A stretch of DNA of 64,000 bases from Takakia lepidozioides (Eukaryota > Streptophyta > Takakiopsida > Takakiales > Takakiaceae). Of this stretch, positions 1 through 11,639 are shown piece by piece. The notes under the pieces are model-generated. The model was given only the letters and a program-made list of their open reading frames with translations. It was not told where the DNA came from and did not search any database. Made by a program: the position numbers and the translations under genes. The DNA lies in NCBI GenBank assembly GCA_030704615.1, contig CM060733.1, positions 55,492,001 to 55,556,000 on the forward strand. Direction: 5' to 3'. Within the stretch, counting starts at the first letter, position 1, and each line of letters begins with the position of its first letter.

Positions 1-2350
1 TGATCAAATGATGGGGGAAGGGGTGAAGCCCGACCACATCACGTTTCTATGCATTTGCAAATGCGTGTGCAAGCCTAGCAGCTCTGGAAAAGGGCAAAGA
101 GGTCCATGGCGACATGGTCAGAGCTGCGGTTGTACCAAATGTCATTCTGAACAATACCCTTGTGGACATATATGAAGGGAGTGTTCAACAGTATGGCTGA
201 ACGAGATGTGGTGTCATGGAGTGCGATGATTGCAGGATATGCACAGCAAGGGCGCGGGATGGAGGCTTTGGAGACATATGAGCAAATGATGTGCGGAGGG
301 GGTGAAGCCCAACCACATGACGTTTGTTTGCATTTGCAATGCGTGTGCAAGCCTGGCAGCCCTGGAAAAGTGCCAAGAGGTCCATGGTGACATTATCAAA
401 TCTGGAATTGTACCCGATGTCATTCTGAACACTGCCCTGGCGGACATGTATGTCAAATGTGGGTGCATCGAGGATGCAAATGGAGTGTTTGACAATATGG
501 CTGAACGTGATGTGGTGTCGTGGAGTGTGATGATTGCAAGATATGCACAACAAGGGTGCGGGATGGAGGCTTTGGAGACCTATGAGCAAATGATGTGCGA
601 AGGGGTGAAAAACAACCACATCACATTTATTTGTGTTTGCAATGCGTGTGCAAGCCTGGGAGCTCTGGAAAAGGGGAAAGAGGTCCATGGTGACATCGTG
701 CCCTGGTGGACATGTATGCCAAATGTGGGTGCATTAAGGATGCGAAGAGAGTTAATTTCAACACTATGGCTGAACGAGATGTGGTGTCGTGGAACACGAT
801 GCTTGAAGGGGTATGCACAGCAGGGGCGTGGGATGGAGGCTTTGGAGACCTATGAGCAAATGATGGGGGAAGGGGTGAAGCCCAACCACATCACGTTTGT
901 GTGCGTTTGCAGTGCGTGTGCAAGCCTAGCAGCCCTGGAAAAGGGCAAAGAGGTGCATGGTTGCATCGCCTGGAATTGTACCAGATGTGATTCTGAACAA
1001 TACCCTTGTGGACATGTATGCCAAATGTGGAGCATCGAGGATGCAGATGGAGTGTTCAACGGTATGGCTGAACGAGATTTGGTGTCATGGAACGCCATGC
1101 TTGTAGCACAGCAAGGGTGCGGGATGGAGGCCCTGGAGACCTATGAGCAAATGATGGGGGAACGGGTGAAGTGCAACCACATCACGTTTCTGTGTGTTTG
1201 CAATGCTTGTGCAAGCCTGGCAGCCTTGGAAAAGGGCAAAGGGTGCATGGTGACATCATCAAAGCCTGAATTGTACCAAATGTCATTCTGGACACTGCCC
1301 TGGTGAACATGTATGCGAAATGTGGGTGCATTGAGGATGCAAAGGGAGTATTTGACAATGTGGCTGAATGAAATGTGGTGTCGTGGAATCCGATGATCGC
1401 AGGATATGCCTAGCATGCGGTTGTCATAGGGAGTTCCTGCAACTATTCGAAGGAATGCAAAAGAATGGCTTGAAGCCGGACAGTATCACCTTTATATGTC
1501 TTCTCTCTGCATGCAGCCACACTGGCCTACTGAATGAAGGAAGAAGCTACTTTGATTCCCTGAGTCAAGATCATGGTGTCACCCCGCCAGTAAAGCACTT
1601 TGGCTGCACGGGGGACCTTCTGGACGAGCGGGACAAGTACATGAGGCAGTGGACCTGATTAATAAAATGCCAATCAATCCAGATGTTGTGGTGTGGAAGG
1701 CTTTGTTTGGTGCCTGCGGAATCCATGGCAATGTGGAGATGGCTGAATGTCTGGCAACATCTATCCTCAAGTGGGATGAACAGGATGTCGCGACTTATGT
1801 GTTGTTATATCAAACATCTATGCTGCAGCTGGCAGGTGGGATGATACTGCAAAGGTGAGAAGAATGATGAAGGTCAGAGGGGTTAGAAAGGAGCCAGATG
1901 ACAAGTTGCATCCCAGAATTAAGGAAATCCATGCGAAGCTGAGAAGATTGTCTGGGCAGATAAAGGAGGCGGGGTATGTGCCTGACACATGCTTTTTATT
2001 GCATGATGTGGAGGAAAGGAATTTTCTCTTTGCCACCACAGTGAGAAGTTGGCCATTGGTTTTGGGCTGATCAACACGACTCATCAAGAATCTTCGAGTG
2101 TGTGGAGACTGCCACACCTCCACCAAATTCAAAGATTGTTGGCCGAGCAATTGTTGTATGGGACGCTAACTACTTTCCACCACTTTGAAGATGGGATTTG
2201 TTCTATGGTGATTACTGGTGAAGGGATGTTTTCTTGGAAAGATGCTAGTGTCTTGCTTCATCCATTGATCTGTGTAGCTACTCAGACCATCCACCATTTC
2301 CTGATAGTGGGGTCTACCCGGCATAGGTGGGAAGTCAGCCCACAATTGCA
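1..2350 (+). pseudogene. Decayed PPR-DYW RNA-editing-factor gene (PLS class)
   Basis: Pentatricopeptide-repeat protein of the PLS/DYW class; in plants these bind organellar RNA and direct C-to-U editing. Repeat signatures such as 'AERDVVSW' and '[11 protein letters not shown]' recur about every 300 bp from the left edge to about 1350. Next come an E-like region (1440-1850, with 'PDVVVWKALFGACGIHGNVE') and a DYW-like tail (1980-2200, with 'GYVPDTCFLLHDVEE', then 'IKNLRVCGDCHTSTKF' in another frame). The reading frame jumps many times, there are stops, and the terminal Asp-Tyr-Trp is not readable. The DNA copies of the repeats are unusually alike, which suggests recent internal duplication before or during decay. 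The 5' end lies outside the window. I am sure of the family and of the broken frame; I infer it is non-functional. Confidence 0.88.
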
Positions 2351-2399
2351 CTTGACTAAAGGGGTGATTTTTAACTGATTCTGGCGACAGTGGATGGAA

Positions 2400-3037
2400 A
2401 TCAGAGTGTCGTCCTAATTCTGGGTTTGGGTGGTGGAGCTTCTCCAAAGCGGGGGATGCTAGAGTGTGAGGCTAGCCACGTGAGCCCAGGAGCCTGGCGT
2501 GAGCCCAGGACATGTGGCATGATTTGGGAAGATGCGGCGTCTATTTCCGTGGAAGATGATCCATTACCACATAAACACGTCTTCATCCATATTAACCCTG
2601 CAACCCCAACCCTTGTCAGCCTTAGGGATCCACCTCAACCCCGACAGTGAACCTCGCCATCCCGCCCATGTGCATGATACTGCGCACTGACATCATCCAT
2701 GGGACCATCCATGCATACAACATTCATCCACAATGTACATCCATTTGGGCTTCATCCATCCAACCAAATATTGGTGTGATGGCATATGTCGAATGACTGT
2801 CTACTGGACTATGCACATATTCATCTCTGTTGAATAACTTTTATTGAATGCACGCGGTTGAATTGGAGAGCAATGTTGCGAAGGAAAACACTTTCAAATT
2901 CGTAGGACGCAATGGAGAGAATGTTTCAATTCAGGGATGTGAATTTCATTGTAGTCCGTGCTCATTACAACGGATGGTGGGAAGACAACAACGGAAAATG
3001 GAGAGTGTGTCCCCTCATGTTCCATAAATGAATGCCC
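2400..3037. other. Intergenic, no gene seen
   Basis: Only short non-conserved reading frames between the PPR relic and the 3' end of the minus-strand ParB/methylase gene. I see no repeat, RNA gene or transposon motif here. Confidence 0.6.
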
Positions 3038-6000
3038 TCAAGTATATCCGTAGGTGGTGTCAACACTGCTGCTGTTACCACATGAATCTGCTGCACCGCT
3101 AGAAGTACTGCTACCACCTGAAACTGTTGCACTATCATCTATAAAGACCTTTGCGCGGAGGTGCCTGAGCATCTTCCTGGAACTCTGACGCAAGGGTGGG
3201 GGAGAAAGCACAGCTGCTTGCAAATGAGCAATGCCTTCTGTGTAGTCGGGAAGGACATAATCAGGAGGTGGGCTCCAGCACAAGTCCCTCGAGTATATGG
3301 AGGACAGGGGCCACGGGAGAGCGTTCACATTCCTGCAATCAGAAATGCACCATTTGGGTAACAATCAGACAACAGAAGGGGACGCGACAGAGCATATACA
3401 CAAGGATCAAATAGACAGAAAATGAACTTACTCACATGAAAAGTCATTGTCCAGGTCCTTGTTTTCTCCGTCGATGATATCAATTGGCGCAGTGACGTCC
3501 TTCACATTGGAGGTAGACGCGCCCCCTCGCAACTCGGCGAGGAGGCCAGTGAAAATATCTGCATCTCCTTCCATACCAAACAAGTGCCTGCCACCTGCCT
3601 TGCAAGCATGGTAAGAAGCGCCTGCAAGAGACAGAATGAAGGAATTAGAGTTTTAGAATATTGAGTAAAGAAGGTGCAGAAGAAAAGAAATCGATGACAA
3701 AGGCAAGAAGAGAAACCTGTGCCGAGAGTGAGATCTATGATGCGGGCCCTGGCCAAGAACAAGTCTCAATGATCATTTGGATAAAAGCTGGGCTTTTCTC
3801 ATGGGCCCCTCTCCAAGGCATTCCATTTGGCTTTCGCAAACATACGTTGGAGTCAACATAGTTGTAGTGCATGTCGTCGACGACAAGATCGAACCTCTCG
3901 TTTATGAAACATCCTCCCCCATGAAGCTCGAACTCCACCACTGTGGTGGGAGTCAACAGTGGATGTACCCTCACTAGACAGACGGCCTCAAATAGACGGG
4001 TCTGCGATGAAGAGGAGAATAATTAGTGAGGAATGTTTCATAGCACATCTGGGTGGGAGTGCAGACCCATTCCGGATGGAACGGGTTCAGAGTCATTGCT
4101 CATGGACCGCCATAACTGAGTGCGCTGAAGCACTCAATTTAGGCAGTGCGAACAGCATGCCTTCATAACAGGGTATACAGTGGAACTTCAACAGAGAAGG
4201 CATAAAAATAAAGTATTTGAAATCTACCTTCTGCCCTGGGCAATCCCCCTTCGTCAGATATAGGCTGTTGACACAGTTCCAGGTCTTGATAATCCGCATC
4301 CCCGAGGCTTTCAAGTAGCTTGCCAGCTCCCGGCGACATCTCATCGTGATAGATTGCATGATAACAAGAACCTGTGCATTGGAAAGGAAAAACTTGCAAA
4401 AAGAAAACACCCAACTCCAATACCTCTCGTCAAATTTGTTCCAGGTTGGGCAGGTGTCACTGGGCAGAAATATCCGGGACAGGATGCCCGTCCGGAATGT
4501 CCACAATAACCATCTCCGAAGCAAACGGTTTTTGTGCACCATTCACCCAAGATTCCTTCCCCCTCCATGCCTGCAAGCACTATAGCGTGTAAGAAGGGGA
4601 GGATGTTTTATAAGCGACATGTCTGATCCGAGTAAAAATAAAACAAAGAAATCAAAACTCAAACACATGCATGATAATTGATTACCGATTAGAGAAAAGC
4701 ACATAGATTGTCCCACGTTTTGGAAGGATCACCACTGTAACTTGACTTCCGTGTCTCCATCATGGCCAGGAACCCGTCGTTTACCAGCTCGCACATGCCC
4801 GGAAAAACGATTCTGGATGGGTGCTCCATTGCATCGTAGGTCTTTTTTAGACCCTTCTTGTTTCGATCAGGCTTTTTGGCTGGGTGGGGTCTGCACTTGC
4901 TCCGGTTGCACCACGGACTCCTTCTCATTGTCATTCTGATTGTTTTTCTGCCCTTTTCCCTTCCCTTTCCCCTTGTCCTTTTTAGGCTTCACTGGCGTAT
5001 TCTGTGCAAGAGGCTCTTTCTCAGCCAATATCCTCAAGTTTCTCTCGTGCAACTCCTTCTCCGTCAGAGGGGCCAAGGCCTCTGCATTTTCGTTTTGATT
5101 TTGGGTCACAAGCTCATACCAAAGGCATCCAGCGCGTGGGATTTCCATATACCAACAACAGTCTCGAATATGTGAGCTCCTATAATCCTTCAAAATTCTT
5201 GTAGTGTACATTGTCTGGGCGTTGGATGGGTCACACCATAGGTCAATAAAGTGCGAGTGTCGACTCAGGTTTTTTCCTGGAATGAGAACGTTCTGGATGT
5301 ACCTACCCAATCAAAACAGAGGGAATGTTAGTAAGTGAGAATACAGTTTGAGGACCCCTTGACAGCCAGGGCAGGTGTGATTTAGTAGAGGATCGGATGT
5401 TTGTATATAAAATGAAAGGTTGGGAAACACAGAAGTTGCCACCCCTTTACTGAGTGCGTCAGCACATACAATTTTGGGGACTGTTTATTCAACAGAGCAG
5501 GGCTGCAACGACAACGAAACTTCGGGAGACAGTAATGAAGGGTGGATAAAGAGTGACAAGACGAACCTGTACAGAACCTTCTTCATGGCCTGTTCTGATC
5601 CATGCTGCTGCTCGAACTCGTTAGTGCGCGAGATGCCTCCCTCTTTGCCGAACTCCCTGAAGAAGCAAGTGCCGAAGCAAGCTGCTTTCCACTGGCGGAC
5701 ATAGTCTTCTAGAGTATCCGTCGGTGGAGTCATAGTTATCTTATAATCCTTCAACTGCTTCTCCAGCACCAGCTGTGCCCGAGCCTCTATCTGGGCAAGA
5801 ACGATTTTACAATTCAGATAACAGCTTTTTAAGAACAGTAAGTGACTTTTCCTGGTGCGATGCAGTATTGCAGTGGAAATGGAACGGCGAGAGGAAAAAA
5901 CCTGGGCCCAGTACGTGGCTTTGTGCAGCCACATATCGAGAACGTGGTCACTGAATTGCTTTATGACTCCTGTTTCCTTGTTCTTCTCACTCTTCGGAAA

Positions 6001-8837
6001 GCAGTGGTTATCTTTCACTGTCGGGTTGGCGTTCCAAATCTCAAGCCATTTCACTTTCACCTCTGGCTCCACTACGGCAGGGGGTAGGCGATGAAGCTTC
6101 TCCTGCATCATTTCGGGCTTGGTGTTCACGTTCCAGTGGATCCTGACCTGATTCAAGAATTCTGGGCCAAAAGCAGGGTCGGCTATTCCGAGTTGTTTTA
6201 CGAACGTGCTCATGTAGTGCCTCTTCGCCACCTCCATCTCCTTGTTCATAGATTCTTCCATTCCTTTTGAGGATCGCTCCCCTGGGTCTTTTTTGGCATA
6301 GTACTCTACTTTCCCTTTCTCTCCAGCCTCCGCAATCTCTTGCTAAACATTCCAGTATATAACGTATGAGTCAACTGGTATTTTGAATGAACAAGTAGAC
6401 AGAGCTAGGGAAGGAATACTTACGGCGTACATGTAGTCACAGAAAGCCTCCCTGGTCAGCTTGTACCATGTGTCGGCGGATTTGCAGGTCTCGCACTTCT
6501 TGTAAGCCTCAGCACTGATAAGGTTTTTGAAGGTGACCAGTGGCATTTGGCCCACCTTCTGTATCCTGAATAGAATATGGACCAAATTCGTCGTCACGTG
6601 TGCACTTTCGGTTCCCCTACAGTCACAACACAAAACTATGACCTCCTCCTTCACCAGGAAATACAAAACAGACAGAACAAATTGGAGAGTTTTGATGGCA
6701 TGAAGGGTGAGCATTATACTTACTTGTTGATGTCATGCATAGCCGTGAGAAGTGTTGTGATGTTTTCTTTCGGATCCCGCACCATGGACGCCACAAGGTA
6801 GTGCCAGTCCTTGTCTGTGTTGTGATATTTGTTTATGACGTTCATCCAGGCCATGAAGCGGTGATTGCCATCCCAGATATGAAACATTTTCCTGGTGAAC
6901 ACCTGTGTAGACAGTCTCTTCGAAATCTGGGCCTCGAACTCCTCGTTTACTTCTCGCCATATTGGATCCCAGCTTTTCACAATTGACTCGTCCACCAAGA
7001 CCTCCTTTCCACTGGCATCACACAAGGACACGTAAAACACCGGAGAACCCTCTATGTATCCGTGACTAAAATCTTGCTCCAACTTGGACACATCCCCCGT
7101 CAGGGCCGGTCGAACGATTGGCATTGATATTAGGCGGCAGAGAGGGATAAAAATCTTGCCTCCAGGTACCTGCATAGACTTGATCACCTGCGCGGAATTG
7201 ATCTTATGGTACACGAGGACCTTTGCCTCTCGCTCTTCATAGAAAGGATCGTCTTCTTCAACAGGCTTCTCAGTCACTACCTCCTGCTGCTGCTGCTGTT
7301 TCTCAGACTGCAATCCTTTTCTTTTCCTCCCCTGCACCTCCCACAATTATAGCCTTTCCGTCATTCTACAGCTACATTTTCCTGATCTTGCACCTACCAG
7401 AAGTGAGTGCGGTGGTGCACTCACTTTCGAGACTGACAAAGGATCGGAACAGACAAACATCAGTTCTCCAAAACAACATACATAACCCTGCTTTCCTGTC
7501 AACCGGAATTGAGTGCGGTGGCGCACTCATTTTTTGGATACCTTCTAGGACATCTATAAAATCATGTTCATTGCAGGCACTCTATCTCTACTCAGTCAAT
7601 GGCTCCTTTGTCACTTCCTCTTCCACATTATGTGCTTCATTCTAGAGGCATAAACTAAGTGCGCCACCACACTCAAAACTGTACAACTGTACATTCAAAT
7701 AAAAACCGGATTTTCCATCTCACAAATTGACATTTCACTCACCCAAGTCCGCTACAAAATATTGGGTGCGGCAGCGCATTCAATTCCGGACCTCACTCTG
7801 TCTCTCATTCAGTAGATTCCATATCAACTTCGACTTACCTACTGTCTTCAAAGATCTGCGAGTCCGCCACCGCACTCAGTTTCCAGGGTGTTATGATGTT
7901 TTTCCCATGAGTAAAAAATAATGCTTTCCAATTTCCACAAACATTTTTACCTTATGATTCATCTCAGACATCATCAAATCAACCATCTACAGGTGCTCAA
8001 AAAACTGAGTGCGGTGGCGCACTCAGTTCTGGGAGCCCTCCACTCTGTCTACCTGCTTTCTGTTGCGAGCACACCAGGGTCTTTACCTCTGTCCACGAAG
8101 ATGGTCGACCACACCTCAGAACTGAGTGCGCCACCGCACTCAGTTTCCAAGTTAGAGTTATTGTCATTCTAACAACTCAAAATAGATCTCACTTTGAATG
8201 AAACACACTTTCTAACTATCGTTTCACCTCTCTCATAAGCAAATTGACCATTCTATGGTGCTCAGAAACTGAGTGCGGTGGCGCACTCAGTTCTGGGAGC
8301 CCTCCATTCTGTCTGCCTGCTGAGTTCATTGGGGTCTTCACCTCTGTCCATGAAGATTGTCGACCACACCTCAGAACTGAGTGCGCCACCGCACTTATTC
8401 CAGGTTAGAGTTACTGTGATTCTCAGAACTCATGAGAGATCTCACTATGGAATAAATACACTTTCTAACTATCGTTCATCTCACTCAATAGCAAATCAAT
8501 GTTTCCATGGTGCTCAAAAATTGAGTGCGGTGGCGCACACAGTTCTGGAAGTGATAAAGCTCTCCTCAAAACTGAGTGCGGTGGTGCACCCAATTTTCAA
8601 TGGATCTCTCATATCCTGTCTATTCACTTGGTACCACAGTCTTGCGAGATTCATACAGATTGGGAGGAGGATCACCTTGGGTTTGATGACTTCTTCCTCA
8701 GGCCTCACCGCCTCCTTTGGTATCGCTTCTTTCTCAACGACGGTGGTGTCGATGTCCATGTCATGCACATTGGTCTCCAGGGCAGTCTCCTCTCCTTCCC
8801 TTCTTCCCTCCATTTGAGGCTGGACCTCCTCTGTCAT
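3038..8837 (-). pseudogene. Ten-exon ParB-like / N4-N6 DNA-methylase-like fusion gene with small lesions
   Basis: Splice signals on the minus strand give exons at about 8837-8676, 7331-6724, 6565-6424, 6342-5902, 5790-5567, 5302-4686, 4570-4228, 4001-3717, 3621-3432 and 3332-3038. Phases agree throughout except for one extra base in exon 6 (A run near 4880), one extra base in exon 7 (near 4460), one missing base in exon 8 (G/C run near 3740), and a TAA at 4689-4691. Exon 2 holds a ParB-like region with 'IWDGNHRFMAWM'. Exons 7-9 resemble a methyltransferase in beta-class order: 'VIVDIPDGHP' at the motif IV position, then 'HEKSPAFIQMIIETC', then motif I-like 'RIIDLTLGTGASYHACKAGG' and 'LFGMEGDADIFTGLL'. 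Exon 6 has a Lys/Gly-rich linker. The canonical (D/N/S)PP(Y/F/W) is not present. ParB-plus-methylase fusions are known in phages and bacteria; the plant role is unknown. The indels sit partly in homopolymers, so sequencing error is possible. Confidence 0.68.
7400..8598. repeat. Cluster of about 11 short hairpin repeats (GAGTGCG-GTGG-CGCACTC)
   Basis: The core is a 7-bp inverted repeat around a 4-base loop, often extended by AACT/AGTT to an 11-bp stem. Copies lie at about 7401-7430, 7507-7532, 7651-7680, 7761-7787, 7853-7884, 8000-8032, 8118-8148, 8262-8298, 8371-8400, 8514-8548 and 8567-8598. Loops read GTGG in some copies and CCAC in others, so both orientations occur. Some copies carry compensating or single changes. 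All lie in intron 1 of the ParB/methylase-like gene. Degenerate relatives appear at 4116-4143 and about 5447-5467, in other introns of the same gene. A larger unit repeats with a period near 264 bp between about 7990 and 8460. Confidence 0.9.
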
Positions 8838-11300
8838 CTGTTGTGATTCCTGGGTGGCTGCTCATCAGCGCTTTGCAGATTGCGCAACTTTCTTATTCCG
8901 ACTCGCGCGTTTTTTCTCTCTCTCGCACTCGTGTAGTAAAGGGACTGCCTTCTACGTCTTCTTCCTATGTCTTCTCTCTCACTCCCGCAACTCTCCAGCT
9001 TGACTAACAACAATAGAGAAAGTAAGGAACCCTCATAAGCCGTCAGTTATGCATGTGGTTAGCAACGTGCGTGTCTGCCTTCTAACCCCCCAAATGGATC
9101 GCTCTCACTGGCTGCGGATTATTGGGCGCCCCTATTGCCATCAATAAGGCCGTTTTCTTCAAATGTGGATGTTTGGTGGTTTGGATGAAATATTGCGCAC
9201 ATGAGACCTGTCATCCCCTTCTCATACTCGGATTTTGCCTTCTTCGGAAAGAAAACATACATAACATCAAGAACGCCATCTCCGCGTTCATCCGGGGTCG
9301 GATATTTCCCGGACCAAGTGCGATAAGAGTGAAAAGAACGTCGTTTCCAAGTATTGCGATCTTTCTTTATATCATGGAGACTCGCAACCCAGATCCTCTG
9401 TTCTCAAAAGGAGTTCATCTCAGTGTCTATATTGCTTCGTCGCTTCTACTTGTAGGATTTCGGGTGTAGGGGCAGAAAAGAGCCCATTCACAACTCATTG
9501 TATTCATGCCACGATTGTACATGTGATCGTAGTGTGACCATCTCCCACAAGCATTGCCAGGATCATTGGTAGTGGAATGAAGGAAGGTACAATGCTCCTC
9601 TAAGTTGCAAGTTTCACCATGTACTGTAAGAAGCTGAAGGCGTTTGAACATGGAAGACAATGGAATAATAGATGTGCAATGTGACAAGATACCTTCTATG
9701 ATTTCTTGGGTGGCAGCAGGAGAGGTCCAAGTGAAAGCAAGGGTTATTAATCAACACTCTCACCTTCAACTAAGAGCGAGGATTCATGGCAGACAAGTCT
9801 TTCACTCCTCCACTCATTTTGTCACAATTCACAGCTCACCTATTTCCATATTTGCAAACTGTGCAGCTTTGCTAGCCCCTGCCTCATATCTTACAATCGT
9901 CCATGTATGGCAGATGAGCTCCCTCCTGATTTTCTCTTAGAAGAGCAACCATTACAAAACCCCAAGTGTACTTCTTCCAATATTAAAATAAGATGCATTT
10001 TAAAGTAATTTTAATTACTAGTACATAATGGTTCTATTTTTGAAAAAACCCCACATGTCAAATCTGCAGATGTGGGAGAACATTGACCATTCGATTTATA
10101 CTTGAAGTTCATCAAGAGCATTTTTTTAAAATGTTTTTGTTGCTCTTCGTTTTTTTTCTAAGTCATTTGTTGGTCGTCATTGTCTTCCTACGACAACGCT
10201 GCAGAGACCCACCCAAAGTAATGAGATAATGCTGAAGCATGTTCACATGTATAGGTTTACATCTTACATGTCCAAGTATATATGTATAGCTGTTCTTTTG
10301 TATGGTGAATCTTTTTTGGGCCAATAAAGTTATTCGTTAAGTCCAGGGGATGTACGGTGAATTCGGTCAGTTTGGTCAAAAGATAGGGTGAACAGGGTGG
10401 AAGTGGGCCCACAAAGTACAAGCGAGATAAAGAGGGGGCCAAACTCAAAATAGCAGGAAAAACCAGCCCAAACGTGTTTGATCCCGTCTTCCTCCGCGCG
10501 GCGTCCCGCGCTGAGACACGTGGATGAGCCTGACGCGAGGCCCACGCTCCCATCATAACTGGCACAAGGCCAGGCCACTTTGTTCCTCTCTCGTGCCCAG
10601 TTTACTCGAGTCCTGCCCATTTTACTGGACTTAACAAATAGGCTCAAACTGCCCACCAAAGCCGCATATGGGGATGGATCAGAGGGTGAAAGAGGGCATG
10701 ACTTAACGGATAACTTTATTGAGGCAGAAAAATTTAAGGAACATCTTGTGATTGATTATGTAGTCTAACATATCTTGTATGACTTTATAGCTGCAGAAAC
10801 TGACGAGGCAGGGATGATGTGAAAATTGCAGGATGCCAAGCTGTCAAGATGCACAGTTTTACTCGAATTGCGATTTGAAAAGAGTCACAAAGCCTGAAAC
10901 AGTGGATGTCACATGCTTTCTTCAAAAATTCCAGGTACGTTTTTTGATAGAAGCAATGAACTCAAAGGCATTAAATGTGATCGACTCTATAGTAATTATA
11001 TATGTACTATTTGTTTTTCAGGGACAACTTGCACCCTGATCTATGAGGAGATCTTTCACCCCCCTGCCACTCCATTTCGTGAGCCCAATAAAAAAAAATG
11101 GTAAAGAAGCACTTCATCGGAATTGTCATCTCACACTTCTTCACAATCGCAAGCTCCTGAAAGAGTGGCTCGGAGATGCGGGATACTACTCAGAGCTCCC
11201 CAACCTCCGGGATGATGTTGACGCTCGTTTGGAAATCAAAAATCTAATTACTATGAAGCACAATGTACTCTAGTAGCACTCAGTTTTGGATCAGTACTCA
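8838..11300. other. Long intergenic stretch, no gene recognised
   Basis: This contains the presumed 5' flank of the minus-strand ParB/methylase-like gene and about 2.4 kb with only short frames lacking recognisable domains. A lone hairpin-core relative ('GCACTCAGTTTTGG') occurs near 11276. No RNA gene was recognised. Confidence 0.5.
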
Positions 11301-11307
11301 CTTATAG

Positions 11308-11570
11308 ATGGCATCCGGAGGACATCTACAAAGCAGCAAAAGAAATGCTACACTATTATCGAAAGAAGGACACCGGGAGAAAAGTCCCCAATTTAATATA
11401 TATATATATATATATAATAGAATTGCATTTTGTCATGATAGAGACCCTAACCAATCAATTATGTGTAAACGTGAAAAATATGAACCGCTCATCTTAGCCC
11501 TTCGTCACCTTGGATGGAACACTGCCCCTTTGACTATCATTACCGTTTGGTGTCCATCCATTTCGTGAAC
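11308..11570 (+). mobile_element. Truncated LINE 3'-terminal fragment
   Basis: A translated stretch 'KYEPLILALRHLGWNTAPL' near the end closely matches the C-terminal tail of the larger LINE fragment at about 12776-12912 ('KYAPLILAIRRYGWKIGPL'). An (AT)n run at about 11396-11417 lies just before it. I read it as a second 5'-truncated copy of the same LINE family, with no catalytic domain left. Confidence 0.6.
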
Positions 11571-11639
11571 TGGAACTTCGCCCTGTCCTCCTCCCATTCA
11601 TCCCCGGCCAAAGCCTCCCTCATTCTCACACGAACGTCA

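Noticed and set aside
185-1416. Long minus-strand frames opposite the PPR repeats
   Set aside because: They are mirror frames of the PPR coding repeats, recurring with the same period; they show no independent domain.
7400-8598. CRISPR-like array
   Set aside because: Spacing is irregular, repeats flip orientation, it sits in a eukaryotic intron, and there are no cas genes.
9427-9687. Cys-rich minus-strand frame as a small protein gene
   Set aside because: No recognised family, no splice or homology support, and length within chance.
10257-10659. Overlapping minus-strand frames
   Set aside because: No domain and no conservation evidence; treated as chance.
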